A stretch of DNA of 64,000 nucleotides from Roseomonas acroporae (GCF_023223525.1 NZ_JALPRX010000065.1:17736-81735); one strand, 5' to 3'. Positions 8,779-18,910 are shown, counted from the stretch's first letter. Numbers and translations are program-made. Notes: generated from the sequence alone by a model not told the origin.

Positions 8779-9507
8779 TCACCCCGTCACCACCAGCTCC
8801 ACCCGGTCCGCCGCGAATTGCGAGCGCGTCGCCTGGATCGGCACGCCGTGCTGGTCGAGGTTGACGCTCTCCGTCACCAGCACCACCCGCCCGGGCGCCA
8901 GCTCCAGCAGCGCGGCCTCGGCGGCATCCGCCGGGCGGGCGGTGATCCGCGTCTCCAGCCGCCGGTAGTCCGTCACGCCGAAGGCCGCGTAGGCGCGGGT
9001 CAGCGAGCCCGCCTCGGCATAGGCGCGGTCGATGCCGGCGAAGCGGGGCAGGGGCAGGCAGGCGCGGCCCATCGAGATCGGCGTGCCGTCGGCGCGGTGG
9101 CGCGTCAGCATCTCCAGCACCGGCGCCCCGGCCGCGATGCCGAGCGCCGCCGCCAGCGCCGCGCCGGCCGGGACCTCGGTGGCGGCGATCAGGTCGCCAT
9201 AGGCCTCCCGCCCGGCGCCGGAGACGATCTCCGAGAAGCGGGTGCGCGCGCCGATCGGGTAGCGCAGCGGCGCCGCCTCCACGAAGCTGCCGCTGCCCTG
9301 CGCGGAGCGGATCAGCCCGCGCTCGGCCAGCGCGGCGAGGGCGCGGCGCACCGTGTGACGGTTGACGCCGAAGCGGGCGGCGAATTGCGCCTCGGTGGGC
9401 AGGCGCTCGCCCGGGCCGGGGCGGCCGGCGGCGATCCCGGCCTCCAGCGCGTCGGCGATCTGCTTCCAGGCGGCGACGCCGGCATCGCGTGGCAGCGGGG
9501 TGTCCAT
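8779..9507 (-). CDS. phnF: PhnF, GntR-family (HutC subfamily) repressor of phosphonate genes
   Basis: This 242-residue regulator has an N-terminal winged helix (EAGIAAGRPGPGERLPTEAQ, then FGVNRHTVRRALAAL) and a C-terminal UTRA effector-binding domain, the HutC/PhnF layout. It is divergent from phnGHIJKLM with only 94 bp between starts, the arrangement expected of a local repressor. The ATG before DTPLPRDAGV is chosen because the helix-turn-helix domain begins right after it; the frame is open further upstream but runs through the operator and phnG. The ligand is probably a phosphonate or C-P lyase intermediate (inference). Confidence 0.9.
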   Translation of the reverse strand: MDTPLPRDAGVAAWKQIADALEAGIAAGRPGPGERLPTEAQFAARFGVNRHTVRRALAALAERGLIRSAQGSGSFVEAAPLRYPIGARTRFSEIVSGAGREAYGDLIAATEVPAGAALAAALGIAAGAPVLEMLTRHRADGTPISMGRACLPLPRFAGIDRAYAEAGSLTRAYAAFGVTDYRRLETRITARPADAAEAALLELAPGRVVLVTESVNLDQHGVPIQATRSQFAADRVELVVTG

Positions 9508-9533
9508 GGCGGCAGGCGTCCCAGATCCGCATC

Positions 9534-9551
9534 GCGTCATCAAGGCTTCAC
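9534..9551 (+). promoter_or_regulatory. Weak Pho-box-like element upstream of phnG
   Basis: GTCAT (9536-9540) is followed exactly 11 bp later by TTCAC (9547-9551). PhoB sites are two direct 7-mers at 11-bp spacing resembling CTGTCAT and CTGTCAC. Here about 9 of 14 positions agree, so this is suggestive only, but it sits about 50 bp ahead of the phnG start, and phn operons are classical Pho-regulon members. Confidence 0.35.
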
Positions 9552-9570
9552 TTCCCACGGGCCCGCCGAT

Positions 9571-9590
9571 TTGTCTATTAGAGCAGACAA
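9571..9590 (+). promoter_or_regulatory. Candidate PhnF operator (inverted repeat)
   Basis: TTGTCT (9571-9576) and AGACAA (9585-9590) are perfect inverted arms around an 8-bp AT-rich spacer. The element lies in the 94-bp gap between the divergent phnF and phnG starts, ending 11 bp before the phnG ATG. Position and symmetry fit a binding site for the GntR-family dimer encoded next door. It would overlap or block phnG transcription initiation. Confidence 0.6.
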
Positions 9591-9601
9591 GTTGTTCAGG
9601 G

Positions 9602-10132
9602 ATGGGAGCCCGAACCGTGCCATCCGAATCCCGGGCCGGGACTTCCGGCCCTTCGCCCGCGACCGGGACCCACGCCGAGGCCCACGCCGGGGCGCACACG
9701 GAGGCGCGCCGCGCCGCCATGGCGCTCTGCGCCGAGGCCACGCTGCCGGAACTGCGCGCCGCGCTGGACGCGCTGGGCCCGACCGGCCCGCTCACCGAGC
9801 TGCGCCGCCCCGAGACCGGGCTGGTGATGGCGCGCGGCCGCGTCGGCGGCGACGGCGCCCGCTTCAACCTGGGCGAGGCGACGGTGACGCGCGCCGCGAT
9901 CCGGCTGGCGGGCGGCGAGACCGGCTTCGCCTACCATCTCGGCCGCGACGCCGAGCGGGCGCGTGCCGCCGCGACGCTGGACGCGCTGTGGCAGGTGCCG
10001 GCGCGGCGCGCGGCGGTGGAGCGGGCGCTGGCGCCGGTCGCCCGCCGGCTCGCCGAGGCCGAGGCGCTGGCGGCGCGCCGCACCGCCGCGACCAAGGTCG
10101 AATTCTTCACCCTGGTCCGCGGGGAGGACTGA
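9602..10132 (+). CDS. phnG: PhnG, C-P lyase core subunit
   Basis: PhnG is a subunit of the PhnGHIJ core complex that, with ATP, transfers the phosphonate to the ribose C1 of ATP in C-P lyase phosphonate breakdown. The 176-residue product ends with the conserved TKVEFFTLVRGED and contains LGEATVTRAAIRL and FAYHLGRD segments. The start ATG at 9602 is 11 bp after the candidate operator; the first 30 residues are Ala/Gly/His-rich and may be an extension, since conserved sequence begins around RRAAMALCAEA. It is the first gene of the operon, with its stop overlapping the phnH start. Confidence 0.93.
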   Translation: MGARTVPSESRAGTSGPSPATGTHAEAHAGAHTEARRAAMALCAEATLPELRAALDALGPTGPLTELRRPETGLVMARGRVGGDGARFNLGEATVTRAAIRLAGGETGFAYHLGRDAERARAAATLDALWQVPARRAAVERALAPVARRLAEAEALAARRTAATKVEFFTLVRGED

Positions 10133-10797
10133 TGCCCGCCATGAACGCCGCCCCCGAGGCCATCCCGCCCGCCATCCCGCCCGCCGTCCCTGGCACCATC
10201 CCGGCCGCCATCCCCTTGGGCTTCGCCGAGCCCTCCCTCGATTCCCAGCGCGTGTTCCGCGCGGTGCTGGAGGCGCTCGCCCGTCCCGGCCAGCCGCAGC
10301 GCCTCGCCGGGCTGGCCGACGCCCCGCGCCCGCTGACGCCGGAACTCGCCGCCATCGCGCTGGCGCTGGCCGACCACGAGGCGCCGCTCTGGCTCGACGC
10401 GCGGCTCGCCGCCGCGCCCGACGTCGCCGCCTTCCTGCGCTTCCACACCGGCGCGCCGGTCGTGACGGACCCGGCCGCCGCCGCCTTCGCCCTGGTCGCC
10501 GACCCCGCCGACTGCCCGCCGCCCGAGGCCTTCGCCGAGGGCACGCCGGAGGATCCGGACCGTTCCACCACGCTGGTGCTGGCGGTCGGCCACCTGACGG
10601 AGGGGATCGGCATGACCCTGGCGGGCCCCGGCATCCCCGGGCGCGTCCGCCTCGGCGCCGGCCCCCTGCCGGCCGACTTCGCCGCGCGGCTGCGGCGCAA
10701 CGCGGCCGGCTTCCCGCTCGGGCTGGACCATCTGCTGGCGGCGCCGGGCCTGGTGGCCGGGCTGCCGCGCTCCACCCGGCTCGTCGCGGAGGGCTGA
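10132..10797 (+). CDS. phnH: PhnH, C-P lyase core subunit
   Basis: PhnH is the homodimeric subunit of the carbon-phosphorus lyase core complex. Family landmarks are FAEPSLDSQRVFRAVLEALA near the start, the central HTGAPVVTDP, the STTLVLAV segment, and GPGIPGRVRLG. The 221-residue product is a little long because residues about 10-29 are a low-complexity stretch of five 4-residue units (AIPP, AIPP, AVPG, TIPA, AIPL) encoded by a 12-bp tandem repeat at 10159-10218. ATG 10132 overlaps the phnG stop (TGATG); ATG 10141 is an alternative. Confidence 0.92.
   Translation: MPAMNAAPEAIPPAIPPAVPGTIPAAIPLGFAEPSLDSQRVFRAVLEALARPGQPQRLAGLADAPRPLTPELAAIALALADHEAPLWLDARLAAAPDVAAFLRFHTGAPVVTDPAAAAFALVADPADCPPPEAFAEGTPEDPDRSTTLVLAVGHLTEGIGMTLAGPGIPGRVRLGAGPLPADFAARLRRNAAGFPLGLDHLLAAPGLVAGLPRSTRLVAEG
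10159..10218 (+). repeat. 12-bp x5 in-frame repeat in phnH
   Basis: Five 12-bp units (consensus GCCATCCCGCCC, the last three degenerate) encode five Pro-rich tetrapeptides between the start codon and the conserved core of PhnH. The array is in frame and is one of many such arrays in the window. Confidence 0.8.
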
Positions 10798-10801
10798 CGC
10801 C

Positions 10802-11968
10802 ATGTACGTGGCCGTGAAGGGCGGCGAGGCCGCCATCGCCAACGCCCACCGCCTGCTGGCGCATGAGCGCCGCGGCGACCCGTCGGTGCCGGAGCTGGGC
10901 CTCGACCAGATCGGGGAGCAGATGAGCCTGCTGGTGGCGCGGGTGATGACCGAGGGCTCGCTCTACGACCCCGGCCTCGCCGCGCTGGCGATCAAGCAGG
11001 CGCGCGGCGACGTGGTGGAGGCGGTGTTCCTGCTGCGCGCCTGCCGCACCACCCTGCCGCGCTTCGGCGCCGCCGAGCCGATCGACACCGGCGCGATGCG
11101 GGTGCGCCGCCGCGTCTCGGCGATCTTCAAGGACCTGCCGGGCGGGCAGGTGCTGGGGCCGACCTTCGACTACACGCACCGGCTGCTGGACTTCACCCTC
11201 GCCGCCGGCCTGCCGCCGCCCCCGCCCGCCGAGGCGCCCGTGGAGACGCCCGTGGAGACGCTGGCGAACGGCGCGCGCATGCCGCGCGTCGCCTCGCTGC
11301 TCGGCGAGGAGGGGCTGATCGAATCGGGCGGCACGGACGACCCGGACGCGCCGGTGCCGGACCTGACGCGCGAGCCCGTCTCCTACCCCGCCGACCGGGC
11401 GCTGCGCCTGCAGGCCCTGGCGCGCGGCGACGAGGGCTTCGTGCTGGCGCTCGGCTACTCCACGCAGCGCGGCTTCGGCCGCACCCACCCCTTCGCCGGC
11501 GAGATCCGCCACGGCGAGGTGGCGCTGGAATTCACGCCCGAGGAGCTGGGCTTCCCGGTGCCACTCGGCCGCGTCGCCGTGACCGAGTGCGAGATGGTGA
11601 ACCAGTTCCACGGCTCCGCCGAGCGGCCGCCGCAATTCACCCGCGGCTACGGCCTCGCCTTCGGCCAGTCCGAGCGCAAGGCCATGGCGATGGCGCTGGT
11701 GGACCGCGCCCTGCGCGCCGAGGAGCTGGGCGAGGAGACCAGCGCCCCGGCGCAGGACCAGGAATTCGTGCTCTCCCACTGCGACAGCCTGCAGGCGACC
11801 GGCTTCGTCGAGCACCTGAAGCTGCCGCACCACGTCGATTTCCAGGCCGAGCTGGTGCTGCTGCGCCGGCTGCGCGCCGAGCACGCGGCGCGGTACGCCG
11901 CGCGCGAGGCGGCGACCGGCGCGGCATCCGACGATGCCGCCGAACCCTTCCAGGAGGCCGCTGAATGA
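10802..11968 (+). CDS. phnI: PhnI, C-P lyase core subunit
   Basis: PhnI is the nucleosidase-type subunit of the C-P lyase core that displaces adenine from ATP to form ribose-1-phosphonate 5-triphosphate. The 388-residue sequence begins with the family's MYVAVKGGEAAIANAH and shows the central RGFGRTHPFAGEIRHGEV and CEMVNQF blocks. A short Pro/Glu stretch near residue 146 is an exact 12-bp duplication (11237-11260). It starts 4 bp after the phnH stop and overlaps phnJ by 4 bp. Confidence 0.95.
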   Translation: MYVAVKGGEAAIANAHRLLAHERRGDPSVPELGLDQIGEQMSLLVARVMTEGSLYDPGLAALAIKQARGDVVEAVFLLRACRTTLPRFGAAEPIDTGAMRVRRRVSAIFKDLPGGQVLGPTFDYTHRLLDFTLAAGLPPPPPAEAPVETPVETLANGARMPRVASLLGEEGLIESGGTDDPDAPVPDLTREPVSYPADRALRLQALARGDEGFVLALGYSTQRGFGRTHPFAGEIRHGEVALEFTPEELGFPVPLGRVAVTECEMVNQFHGSAERPPQFTRGYGLAFGQSERKAMAMALVDRALRAEELGEETSAPAQDQEFVLSHCDSLQATGFVEHLKLPHHVDFQAELVLLRRLRAEHAARYAAREAATGAASDDAAEPFQEAAE

Positions 11969-12861
11969 GCGCCGTGAGCGAGACCCGCGAGCAGGCGCTC
12001 GCCGGCTACAATTTCGCCTATCTCGACGAGCAGACGAAGCGGATGATCCGCCGCGCCATCCTCAAGGCGGTGGCGATCCCCGGCTACCAGGTGCCCTTCG
12101 CCAGCCGCGAGATGCCCATGCCCTATGGCTGGGGCACGGGCGGGGTGCAGGTGACGGCCGCCGTGCTCGGGCCGGACGACGTGCTGAAGGTGATCGACCA
12201 GGGCGCCGACGACACCACCAACGCCGTCTCCATCCGGCAATTCTTCGAGCGCACCGCCGGCGTCGCCACCACCACCCGCACCGCCGAGGCGACGGTGATC
12301 CAGACCCGCCACCGCATCCCGGAGGCGACGCTGCGCGCCGGCCAGGTGCTGGTGTTCCAGGTGCCGATCCCGGAGCCGCTGCGCTTCCTGGAGCCGCGCG
12401 AGACCGAGACGCGCCGCCTGCACGCGCTGGCGGAATATGGGCTGATGCACGTGAAGCTCTACGAGGACATCGCGCGGCACGGCCACATCGCCACCACCTA
12501 CGCCTATCCGGTGGAGGTCTCCGGCCGCTACGTGATGGACCCCTCGCCGACGCCGAAATTCGACAATCCGAAGATGGACGACTGCGCCGCGCTGCAATTG
12601 TTCGGCGCGGGGCGGGAGCGGCGAATCTACGCCGTGCCGCCGCACACGCGGGTGCGCAGCCTCGACTTCGCCGACCATCCCTTCGAGGTGCAGCGCTTCG
12701 ACCGGCCCTGCGCCCTCTGCGGCGCCGCCGATTCCTATCTCGACGAGGTGGTGCTGGACGATCGCGGCCGGCGCCTGTTCGTCTGCTCCGACACCGACCA
12801 CTGCGCCACGCGCCGCGCCGAGGGCCATGTCGGTCCCGGCGAGGAGGAGGCCGCGCCATGA
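11965..12861 (+). CDS. phnJ: PhnJ, C-P lyase radical-SAM subunit
   Basis: PhnJ is the catalytic radical-SAM enzyme that cleaves the carbon-phosphorus bond of ribose-1-phosphonate 5-phosphate. The distinctive cysteine pattern C-X2-C-X21-C-X5-C is intact: Cys249, Cys252, Cys274 and Cys280 by my count. The N-terminal block NFAYLDEQTKRMIRRAILKAVAIPG is also family-typical (only part quoted). At 298 residues it is slightly longer than the E. coli protein. It overlaps phnI and phnK by 4 bp each, implying translational coupling of the core complex. Confidence 0.96.
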   Translation: MSAVSETREQALAGYNFAYLDEQTKRMIRRAILKAVAIPGYQVPFASREMPMPYGWGTGGVQVTAAVLGPDDVLKVIDQGADDTTNAVSIRQFFERTAGVATTTRTAEATVIQTRHRIPEATLRAGQVLVFQVPIPEPLRFLEPRETETRRLHALAEYGLMHVKLYEDIARHGHIATTYAYPVEVSGRYVMDPSPTPKFDNPKMDDCAALQLFGAGRERRIYAVPPHTRVRSLDFADHPFEVQRFDRPCALCGAADSYLDEVVLDDRGRRLFVCSDTDHCATRRAEGHVGPGEEEAAP

Positions 12862-13633
12862 ACGACGACCTGCCCCTCCTCTCCGTCGAGGGCCTGACGA
12901 GGCACTACGGCGCCCGGCTCGGCTGCGCCGACGTCGCCTTCGACCTGTACCCGGGCGAGGTGCTGGCGGTGGTGGGCGAGTCCGGCTCAGGCAAGTCCAC
13001 CCTGCTCTCGCTGCTGGCGCAGGAGCTGCGCCCCGATGCCGGCCGCCTCCTGTACCGGCTGCGCGACGGCACGGCGCGCGAGCTGGGCGCCATGGGCGAG
13101 GCGGAGCGGCGCCTGCTGGCCCGCACCGAATGGGGCTTCATCCGGCAGGACGCGACGCAGGGCCTGCGCATGGCGGTCTCGGCCGGGGGCAATGTGGGCG
13201 AGCGGCTGATGGCGCTCGGCCGGCGCCACTACGGCGAGATACGCGGCACCGCGGCCGAGTGGCTGCGCCGGGTCGAGATCGACGTGGCGCGCATCGACGA
13301 CACGCCGCGCGCCTTCTCGGGCGGCATGCGCCAGCGCCTGCAGATCGCGCGCAACCTCGTCACCGCGCCCCGCCTCGTGCTGATGGACGAGCCGACCTCG
13401 GGCCTCGACGTCTCGGTGCAGGCGCGTCTGCTCGATCTGGTGCGCGGGCTGGTGGCCGAGCTGGGCCTCGCCGTGGTGATCGTGACGCACGACCTCGCCG
13501 TGGCGCGGCTGCTCTCGCACCGGATCATGGTGATGCGGCGCGGCCGCGTCATCGAGACGGGGCTCACCGACCAGGTGCTGGACGACCCGGCCGAGCCCTA
13601 CACCCAGCTTCTCGTCTCCTCGGTGCTGGCGGC

Positions 13634-13637
<4 letters not shown>
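12858..13637 (+). CDS. phnK: PhnK, C-P lyase ABC-type ATPase
   Basis: PhnK is an ABC ATPase that docks on the PhnGHIJ core and is needed for phosphonate use; it is not a membrane-importer subunit. The 259-residue product has Walker A GESGSGKST, the ABC signature in FSGGMRQRLQIARNL, Walker B LVLMDEPTSGLD and the H-loop in VIVTHDL. The ATG at 12858 overlaps the phnJ stop by 4 bp, so the long upstream open frame is ignored. An Opp/Dpp importer ATPase would look similar, but position between phnJ and phnL is decisive. Confidence 0.94.
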
Positions 13638-14367
<730 letters not shown>

Positions 14368-14368
<1 letters not shown>

Positions 14369-15510
14369 TGTCAGACATCCACGACGTCGTCGAGAACGCC
14401 ACGCTGGTCCTGCCGGACCGCGTGCAGCGCGGCTGGATCGCGGTCAGCGAGGGGCGGATCGAGGAGATCGGCGAGGGGCGGGCGCCGGAGCGCGGCCTCG
14501 ACCTCGGCGGCGACCTGCTGCTGCCCGGGCTGGTCGAGCTGCACACCGACCACCTGGAAACCCACTACATGCCGCGCCCCAAGGTGCGCTGGCACCCGCT
14601 CGGCGCCGTGCTCGCCTACGACGCGCAGATCGCGGCCGCCGGCATCACCACCGTGTTCGACAGCCTGCGCGTCGGCAACGACCCCGATGGCGGCGGCCTC
14701 GGCGGCGAGCTGTTCACCCTGGCCGAGACGCTGGACGAGGCGCGCCGGCACGAGGTGCTGCGCGCCTCCCACCGCACGCATCTGCGCTGCGAGATGCCGA
14801 CCACGGACGTGATGGAATCGCTGGAGCGGTTCGCCGGCGCGCACCGCATCGGCCTGCTCTCGCTGATGGACCACACGCCGGGGCAGCGCCAGTTCCGTGA
14901 CCTCGACAAGTACTTCATCTACGCCCGCAAGACCGGCCGCAGCCAGGAGGAGATCCGCGCCGGCACCGAGCGCCGCATGGCCAAGGGGGCCGCGCTGACC
15001 GCCGAGATGCGCCCCCGGCTGGTGGAATTCGCCCGCCGCCACCGGCTGCCGCTCGCCAGCCACGACGACACCACCGAGGCCGACGTGGCGCAGGCCGTGG
15101 CGGAAGGCGTGAGCCTCGCCGAATTCCCCACCACGCCGGAGGCCGCCACCGCCTGTCACGCCCAGGGCATCACCATCGTGATGGGCGCGCCCAACCTGCT
15201 GCGCGGCGGCTCCCACTCCGGCAACGTCTCGGCCGAGGCGCTGGCGGAAGCCGGGATGCTCGACATCCTCTCCTCGGACTACGTGCCGGGCAGCCTGCTG
15301 ATGGCCGCCTTCGAACTGCCGCGCCGGGTGCCGTCCATCAGCCTGCCGCAGGCCATCGCCTGCGTGACCGCCAACCCGGCCCGGGCCACGGGGCTGACGG
15401 ACCGGGGCGAGCTGGCCATCGGCCGGCGCGCCGACCTGGTGCGGGTGCGGCTGGCGGGCGAGATGCCGGTGGTGCGGCAGGTGTGGCGCGAGGGCCGGCG
15501 GGTCTCCTGA
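14368..15510 (+). CDS. phnM: PhnM, alpha-D-ribose 1-methylphosphonate 5-triphosphate diphosphatase
   Basis: PhnM is an amidohydrolase-superfamily enzyme that removes pyrophosphate from ribose-1-phosphonate 5-triphosphate, giving the substrate of PhnJ. Metal ligands appear in ELHTDHLETHYMPRP (about residue 55), DHTPGQRQF, and ASHDDTTE, and the C-terminal SDYVPGSLL block is typical. It is the last gene of the operon; 320 bp follow before a convergent gene. No phnN, phnO or phnP (late steps) and no phnCDE importer follow, so these functions must lie elsewhere or be absent. Confidence 0.95.
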
Positions 15511-15830
15511 CGGGCACCGTCGGCTTGTTGGGGCGGGGGGATGGTGACGTGCGCGGGAGCCGCTGCGTGAACGCGGTCGGGCTGCGGCGGCACGGCCCGT
15601 GATGTCGGCCCGCCTCCCGGACGCACGCCCCTTGGCACGCCCCCCTGGCACGCCCCCTGGCGGCGCGGCGCGGCGCCGGCCGGCGGTGCCGCGGTCGCGG
15701 CGGCGGTAAAGGTTGTCGATCCGGTCGCGCGCGGAAGGGGGGCGTCGTGCCGGACCGGCCGACCTGAACCGCCTCATCCGGCGGTGCCGGGCCGAGGCAC
15801 CGTCCGTGCCGGCGGACGGTGCCGTCCGCG
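15511..15830. other. Intergenic region between convergent genes
   Basis: These 320 bp lie between phnM and the autotransporter gene, both reading inward. They contain a short array of CTGGCACGCCCC-like units near 15632-15660 and a perfect hairpin at 15796-15823. No coding potential is recognised. Confidence 0.6.
15796..15823 (-). terminator. Strong hairpin after the autotransporter stop
   Basis: GGCACCGTCCG (15796-15806) and CGGACGGTGCC (15813-15823) are perfect 11-bp arms around a 6-nt loop, beginning 7 bp beyond the autotransporter stop codon. There is no T-tract, so it may act as a 3' stabiliser or a factor-assisted terminator for either convergent gene. Confidence 0.55.
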
Positions 15831-18800
15831 TCAGAACACGTAGCGCAGCCCGCCGCGCCCGCCCCAGTCGCGGGTGACGTCGGAGAACTGCGCGATGCCG
15901 TCCACGAAGAAGGTGAGCCCGGGCCGCACCGTCAGCCCGGCGCCGAGGGTGAAGCGCGCCGCGTCCCGCGCCGGCCGGGTGCCGGCGGCGACGAAGTCCG
16001 AGCCCGGCAGCGCGACCAGGGCCGGCGAGAGGTTGCGGCGGTCGGCGTATTCGTGCACCCAGCTCACCCCCGCCTGCGGCGCGAGCACCCAGCCCGGCCC
16101 GACCGGCAGCGCCGTCGCCACGCGCAGGCCGAGGCTCTGCGGCGCGGAATGCGTGCTGGCATCGCGCGTGCGCAGCGCCAGCGTGCCCTCCCCGGCGCCG
16201 GAGCGCTCGCGGAAGCCGTCGGTGCGCAGCTCGGCCAGGTCGATCGCGTAGTAGGGCGTCAGGCGCACGGCGCCGGCGGCGAAGTCGTGCCCGATCTCCA
16301 GGCGGCCGCGCAGCTCCTGCGCGTCGTAGCTGGCGGTCAGCCGGTCCACGGCCAGCCCGCCGAAGCCGCCCGCATAGCGGGTGGTGTCGTTCGAGAAGCC
16401 GGAATGCTGCACCCCGACGAAGGCGTAGGTGGCGCCGAGCCGGTACTCGCCGTGCAGGCCGAGATGGTAGCCGGAGAGGTTGCCGGTGGTGGCGCGCGAC
16501 TTCGCCGTGAAGCTGCCGTCGCTGCCGCCGGCCACCACGCCGAGGGTGAGGCGGTCGTTCGGCCGGTAGTCGAGGCCCAGCAGCCCGCCCCACACGCCGG
16601 CCTGGAGCGTGGCGCTGCCGAGCGCGGCGTCGCCCGAGGTGGTGCCGCTGCGGCCGAAGATGGTGGTCCAGACCTGCCACGGCCCGACGCGCGTGGCGCC
16701 CGGCGCGGCGGCGCCGGCGCGCTGGCCGATCATGTGGTTGGAGACGGCATCCATCGCCAGCTCGCCCGCGAGCAGGCCGGCGGTCCGGGAGCCGGAGAGC
16801 CCGTCGCCGGCCATGCCGGTGAAGGCGGTGCGCGCCTGCGGCGCGGAGAGGCCGCTGACGCCGTTGACGATGCCGCTGCCGGCCACCGAGTTGATGCCCG
16901 GCGCCACGCGGTCCAGCGCCGAGGCGACGGCGCGCTGGTTGCCGGTGGCGGCGACGGCGGCGAAGGCGAGGTCGTTGCGGTTCAGCGTCAGCGTCACCGT
17001 GCCGGTGTCGTAGGCGAGGGTCGGGCTGAGGAAGGCGAGGTTGCTGGTGACGCCGTCGAAGCGGCCGTTGACGCCGCCGGTCGCCGTCAGGATGCCGTAG
17101 CGCGTGCTGGCCCGGTACAGGCCGGCGCCCGCGTTCACCGCGACGGTGCCGCCCTGCAGCGTGGCGCTGCCGTTCACCCGCGCGGCGTCGCTGCCCGTGG
17201 GCGTGGCGCGCACCGCGTAGGTGGAGCCGGCGGCCATGGTCAGGTTGCCGTTCACCGTCAGCGTGCCGAGCGCGGTGGAGGCGCCCGGCGCCAGCGTGCC
17301 GCCGCGGTTCACCGTGACGGCGCCGACCGTGCCCGCGCCGGCCAGCGTGCCGCCGGCGTTCACCGTGCTGGCGGAGGTGATGGCGCCGTCCACCTCCAGC
17401 GTGCCGCCGTTGACGGTGGTGGGGCCGGCGTAGGTGTCGTTGCCGGTCAGGATCAGCCGGCCGGTGCCGTTCAGCGTCAGCCCGCCGGCGCCGCCGATGT
17501 CGTTGTTCCAGGAATCCTGCGCGTTGAAGCCGCCGAGCGCGGCGTTCATGGTGACGTTGACGTTGCCGTTGAAGGCCCCGTAGCCGTCGGCGGCGGCGTA
17601 GAGGTTGAGCCGCGCATAGCCCGAGCCGTCGTCGAGCGGCTGGCCGGAGGGCAGCTCGGTGGTCGCCAGCACCTCGCGCCGCTGGTCGGCGGAGAGGTAG
17701 GGGAAGCGCGTGGCGAGCAGCACCTCGGCGCCCGTGGGCACCACCGGGGCGAGGTTGGTCGGCCCGACCGGGTCGAGCCCGTAGGTCAGGGTGTAGCGGT
17801 AGAAGGCGCGGTTGGCGGCGGCGCCGGCGAAGCGGTCGGCGGTGCCGGCGTTCGCGGCGCAGGCGGCGAGGCCGCCGTCGCAGGTGGCGAGCAGCGCGCG
17901 CAGGTCGCCGGTGGCGCTGGCGAACAGCGCCTGGAAGTCGTTCGTGCTGGTCGCGGTCGCGGAGAGCGCCTGGTTCGTGTAGAGCGGGCTGTTGTTGAGC
18001 ATCTGCACCAGCCCGTAGAGCGTGTGGATGCGCGCCCCGATCACGTCGAGCGGGTAGTGGGCGCCGACGACGACGCGGCTGTAGCCGTATTCGGCACCGC
18101 GCGTCAGCATCTGCTGGAAGCGCTCCGGCACCATCAGCGCGAGCAGCGTCGAGGCGGTGAAGCCGAAGGCGGAGTGGCCGCTCGGGAAGGCGGCGTTGCT
18201 GCGCAGCGTCGGGACGATGTCGGCGAGGTTGTTGGTCGGAACGCCGAAGAAGTCATTGTAGGTGAAGCCCTGGTAGCGCGGCAGCGCCACCTGGGTCGGC
18301 CGGCTGTTGCCGATCAGGTTCACCGTGCTGGCCGGCGGGTCGTAGGCGCGGTCGTAGACGTTGAACACGCCGCCCGCGGGCAGCGAGATGCCGGTGGCGG
18401 GCGAGGAGACGCTGCCGTTGCTGCTGCCGTTGGCGAGGAAGTTCTTCGCGAAGGCCGAGTCCGAGCCGGTCAGCGTCGTGGCCTGGTACATCAGCGCCTG
18501 GAAGGCCGGCGAGAGCGCCGTCGCCGAGTAGTTCGCCGCGACCGTGTTGCGGCCGGCGAAGGTGGCTTGGAGCTTCGGCCCCAGCCCGTCCGCCACCAGC
18601 AGGCCGTTCTGGAAGGAGGCGATCAGCGCGCCGATCGTATTGTCGCTGATCGCCTGGGCGCGCTGCGCCGCGGTCGAGTTGTTGTTGATCGAGATCGCCG
18701 TGGCGAGGTTCTCGTCCAGCACCGTGCGCCCGGCCTGCGTGTTCAGCAGCAGGCTGAAGCCGGAGAGCAGGCCGGTGGCCTGGATGTTGGCCGCCGTCTG

Positions 18801-18869
18801 CGCGGAGACGGCCCCGGGGCAGGCGGCGAAACCGAGCAGGGCGGTGGAAAGCAGCAGGTAGCGACGCAT
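15831..18869 (-). CDS. PAP2-family acid phosphatase fused to an autotransporter barrel
   Basis: This 1012-residue exported protein starts with a signal peptide (MRRYLLLSTALLGFAACPGAVSAQ, quoted in part). The N-terminal third carries PAP2 phosphatase motifs: RP at 190-191, PSGHS at 229-233 with His232, and Arg265-X5-His271-X3-Asp275 (SRVVVGAHYPLD). The lysine usually seven residues before the RP is not evident. The middle has Gly/Thr/Asn-rich autotransporter-associated strand repeats (GNDTYAGPTTVNGGTLEV). The last about 270 residues look like a beta-barrel ending in YVF. It would present a phosphatase at the cell surface. I start at ATG 18869, preceded by GAGG; a GTG directly before it is possible. 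A Pho-box-like element lies about 45 bp upstream. Confidence 0.85.
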   Translation of the reverse strand: MRRYLLLSTALLGFAACPGAVSAQTAANIQATGLLSGFSLLLNTQAGRTVLDENLATAISINNNSTAAQRAQAISDNTIGALIASFQNGLLVADGLGPKLQATFAGRNTVAANYSATALSPAFQALMYQATTLTGSDSAFAKNFLANGSSNGSVSSPATGISLPAGGVFNVYDRAYDPPASTVNLIGNSRPTQVALPRYQGFTYNDFFGVPTNNLADIVPTLRSNAAFPSGHSAFGFTASTLLALMVPERFQQMLTRGAEYGYSRVVVGAHYPLDVIGARIHTLYGLVQMLNNSPLYTNQALSATATSTNDFQALFASATGDLRALLATCDGGLAACAANAGTADRFAGAAANRAFYRYTLTYGLDPVGPTNLAPVVPTGAEVLLATRFPYLSADQRREVLATTELPSGQPLDDGSGYARLNLYAAADGYGAFNGNVNVTMNAALGGFNAQDSWNNDIGGAGGLTLNGTGRLILTGNDTYAGPTTVNGGTLEVDGAITSASTVNAGGTLAGAGTVGAVTVNRGGTLAPGASTALGTLTVNGNLTMAAGSTYAVRATPTGSDAARVNGSATLQGGTVAVNAGAGLYRASTRYGILTATGGVNGRFDGVTSNLAFLSPTLAYDTGTVTLTLNRNDLAFAAVAATGNQRAVASALDRVAPGINSVAGSGIVNGVSGLSAPQARTAFTGMAGDGLSGSRTAGLLAGELAMDAVSNHMIGQRAGAAAPGATRVGPWQVWTTIFGRSGTTSGDAALGSATLQAGVWGGLLGLDYRPNDRLTLGVVAGGSDGSFTAKSRATTGNLSGYHLGLHGEYRLGATYAFVGVQHSGFSNDTTRYAGGFGGLAVDRLTASYDAQELRGRLEIGHDFAAGAVRLTPYYAIDLAELRTDGFRERSGAGEGTLALRTRDASTHSAPQSLGLRVATALPVGPGWVLAPQAGVSWVHEYADRRNLSPALVALPGSDFVAAGTRPARDAARFTLGAGLTVRPGLTFFVDGIAQFSDVTRDWGGRGGLRYVF

Positions 18870-18910
18870 CACGCGGCCTCGAACGTTACGGCCGCGCCCA
18901 ACTAGGCCGG

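Noticed and set aside
15819..18905. Plus-strand frame of over 1000 codons across the autotransporter gene
   Set aside because: Low-complexity product without domains; the minus strand has a signal peptide, PAP2 motifs and a barrel.
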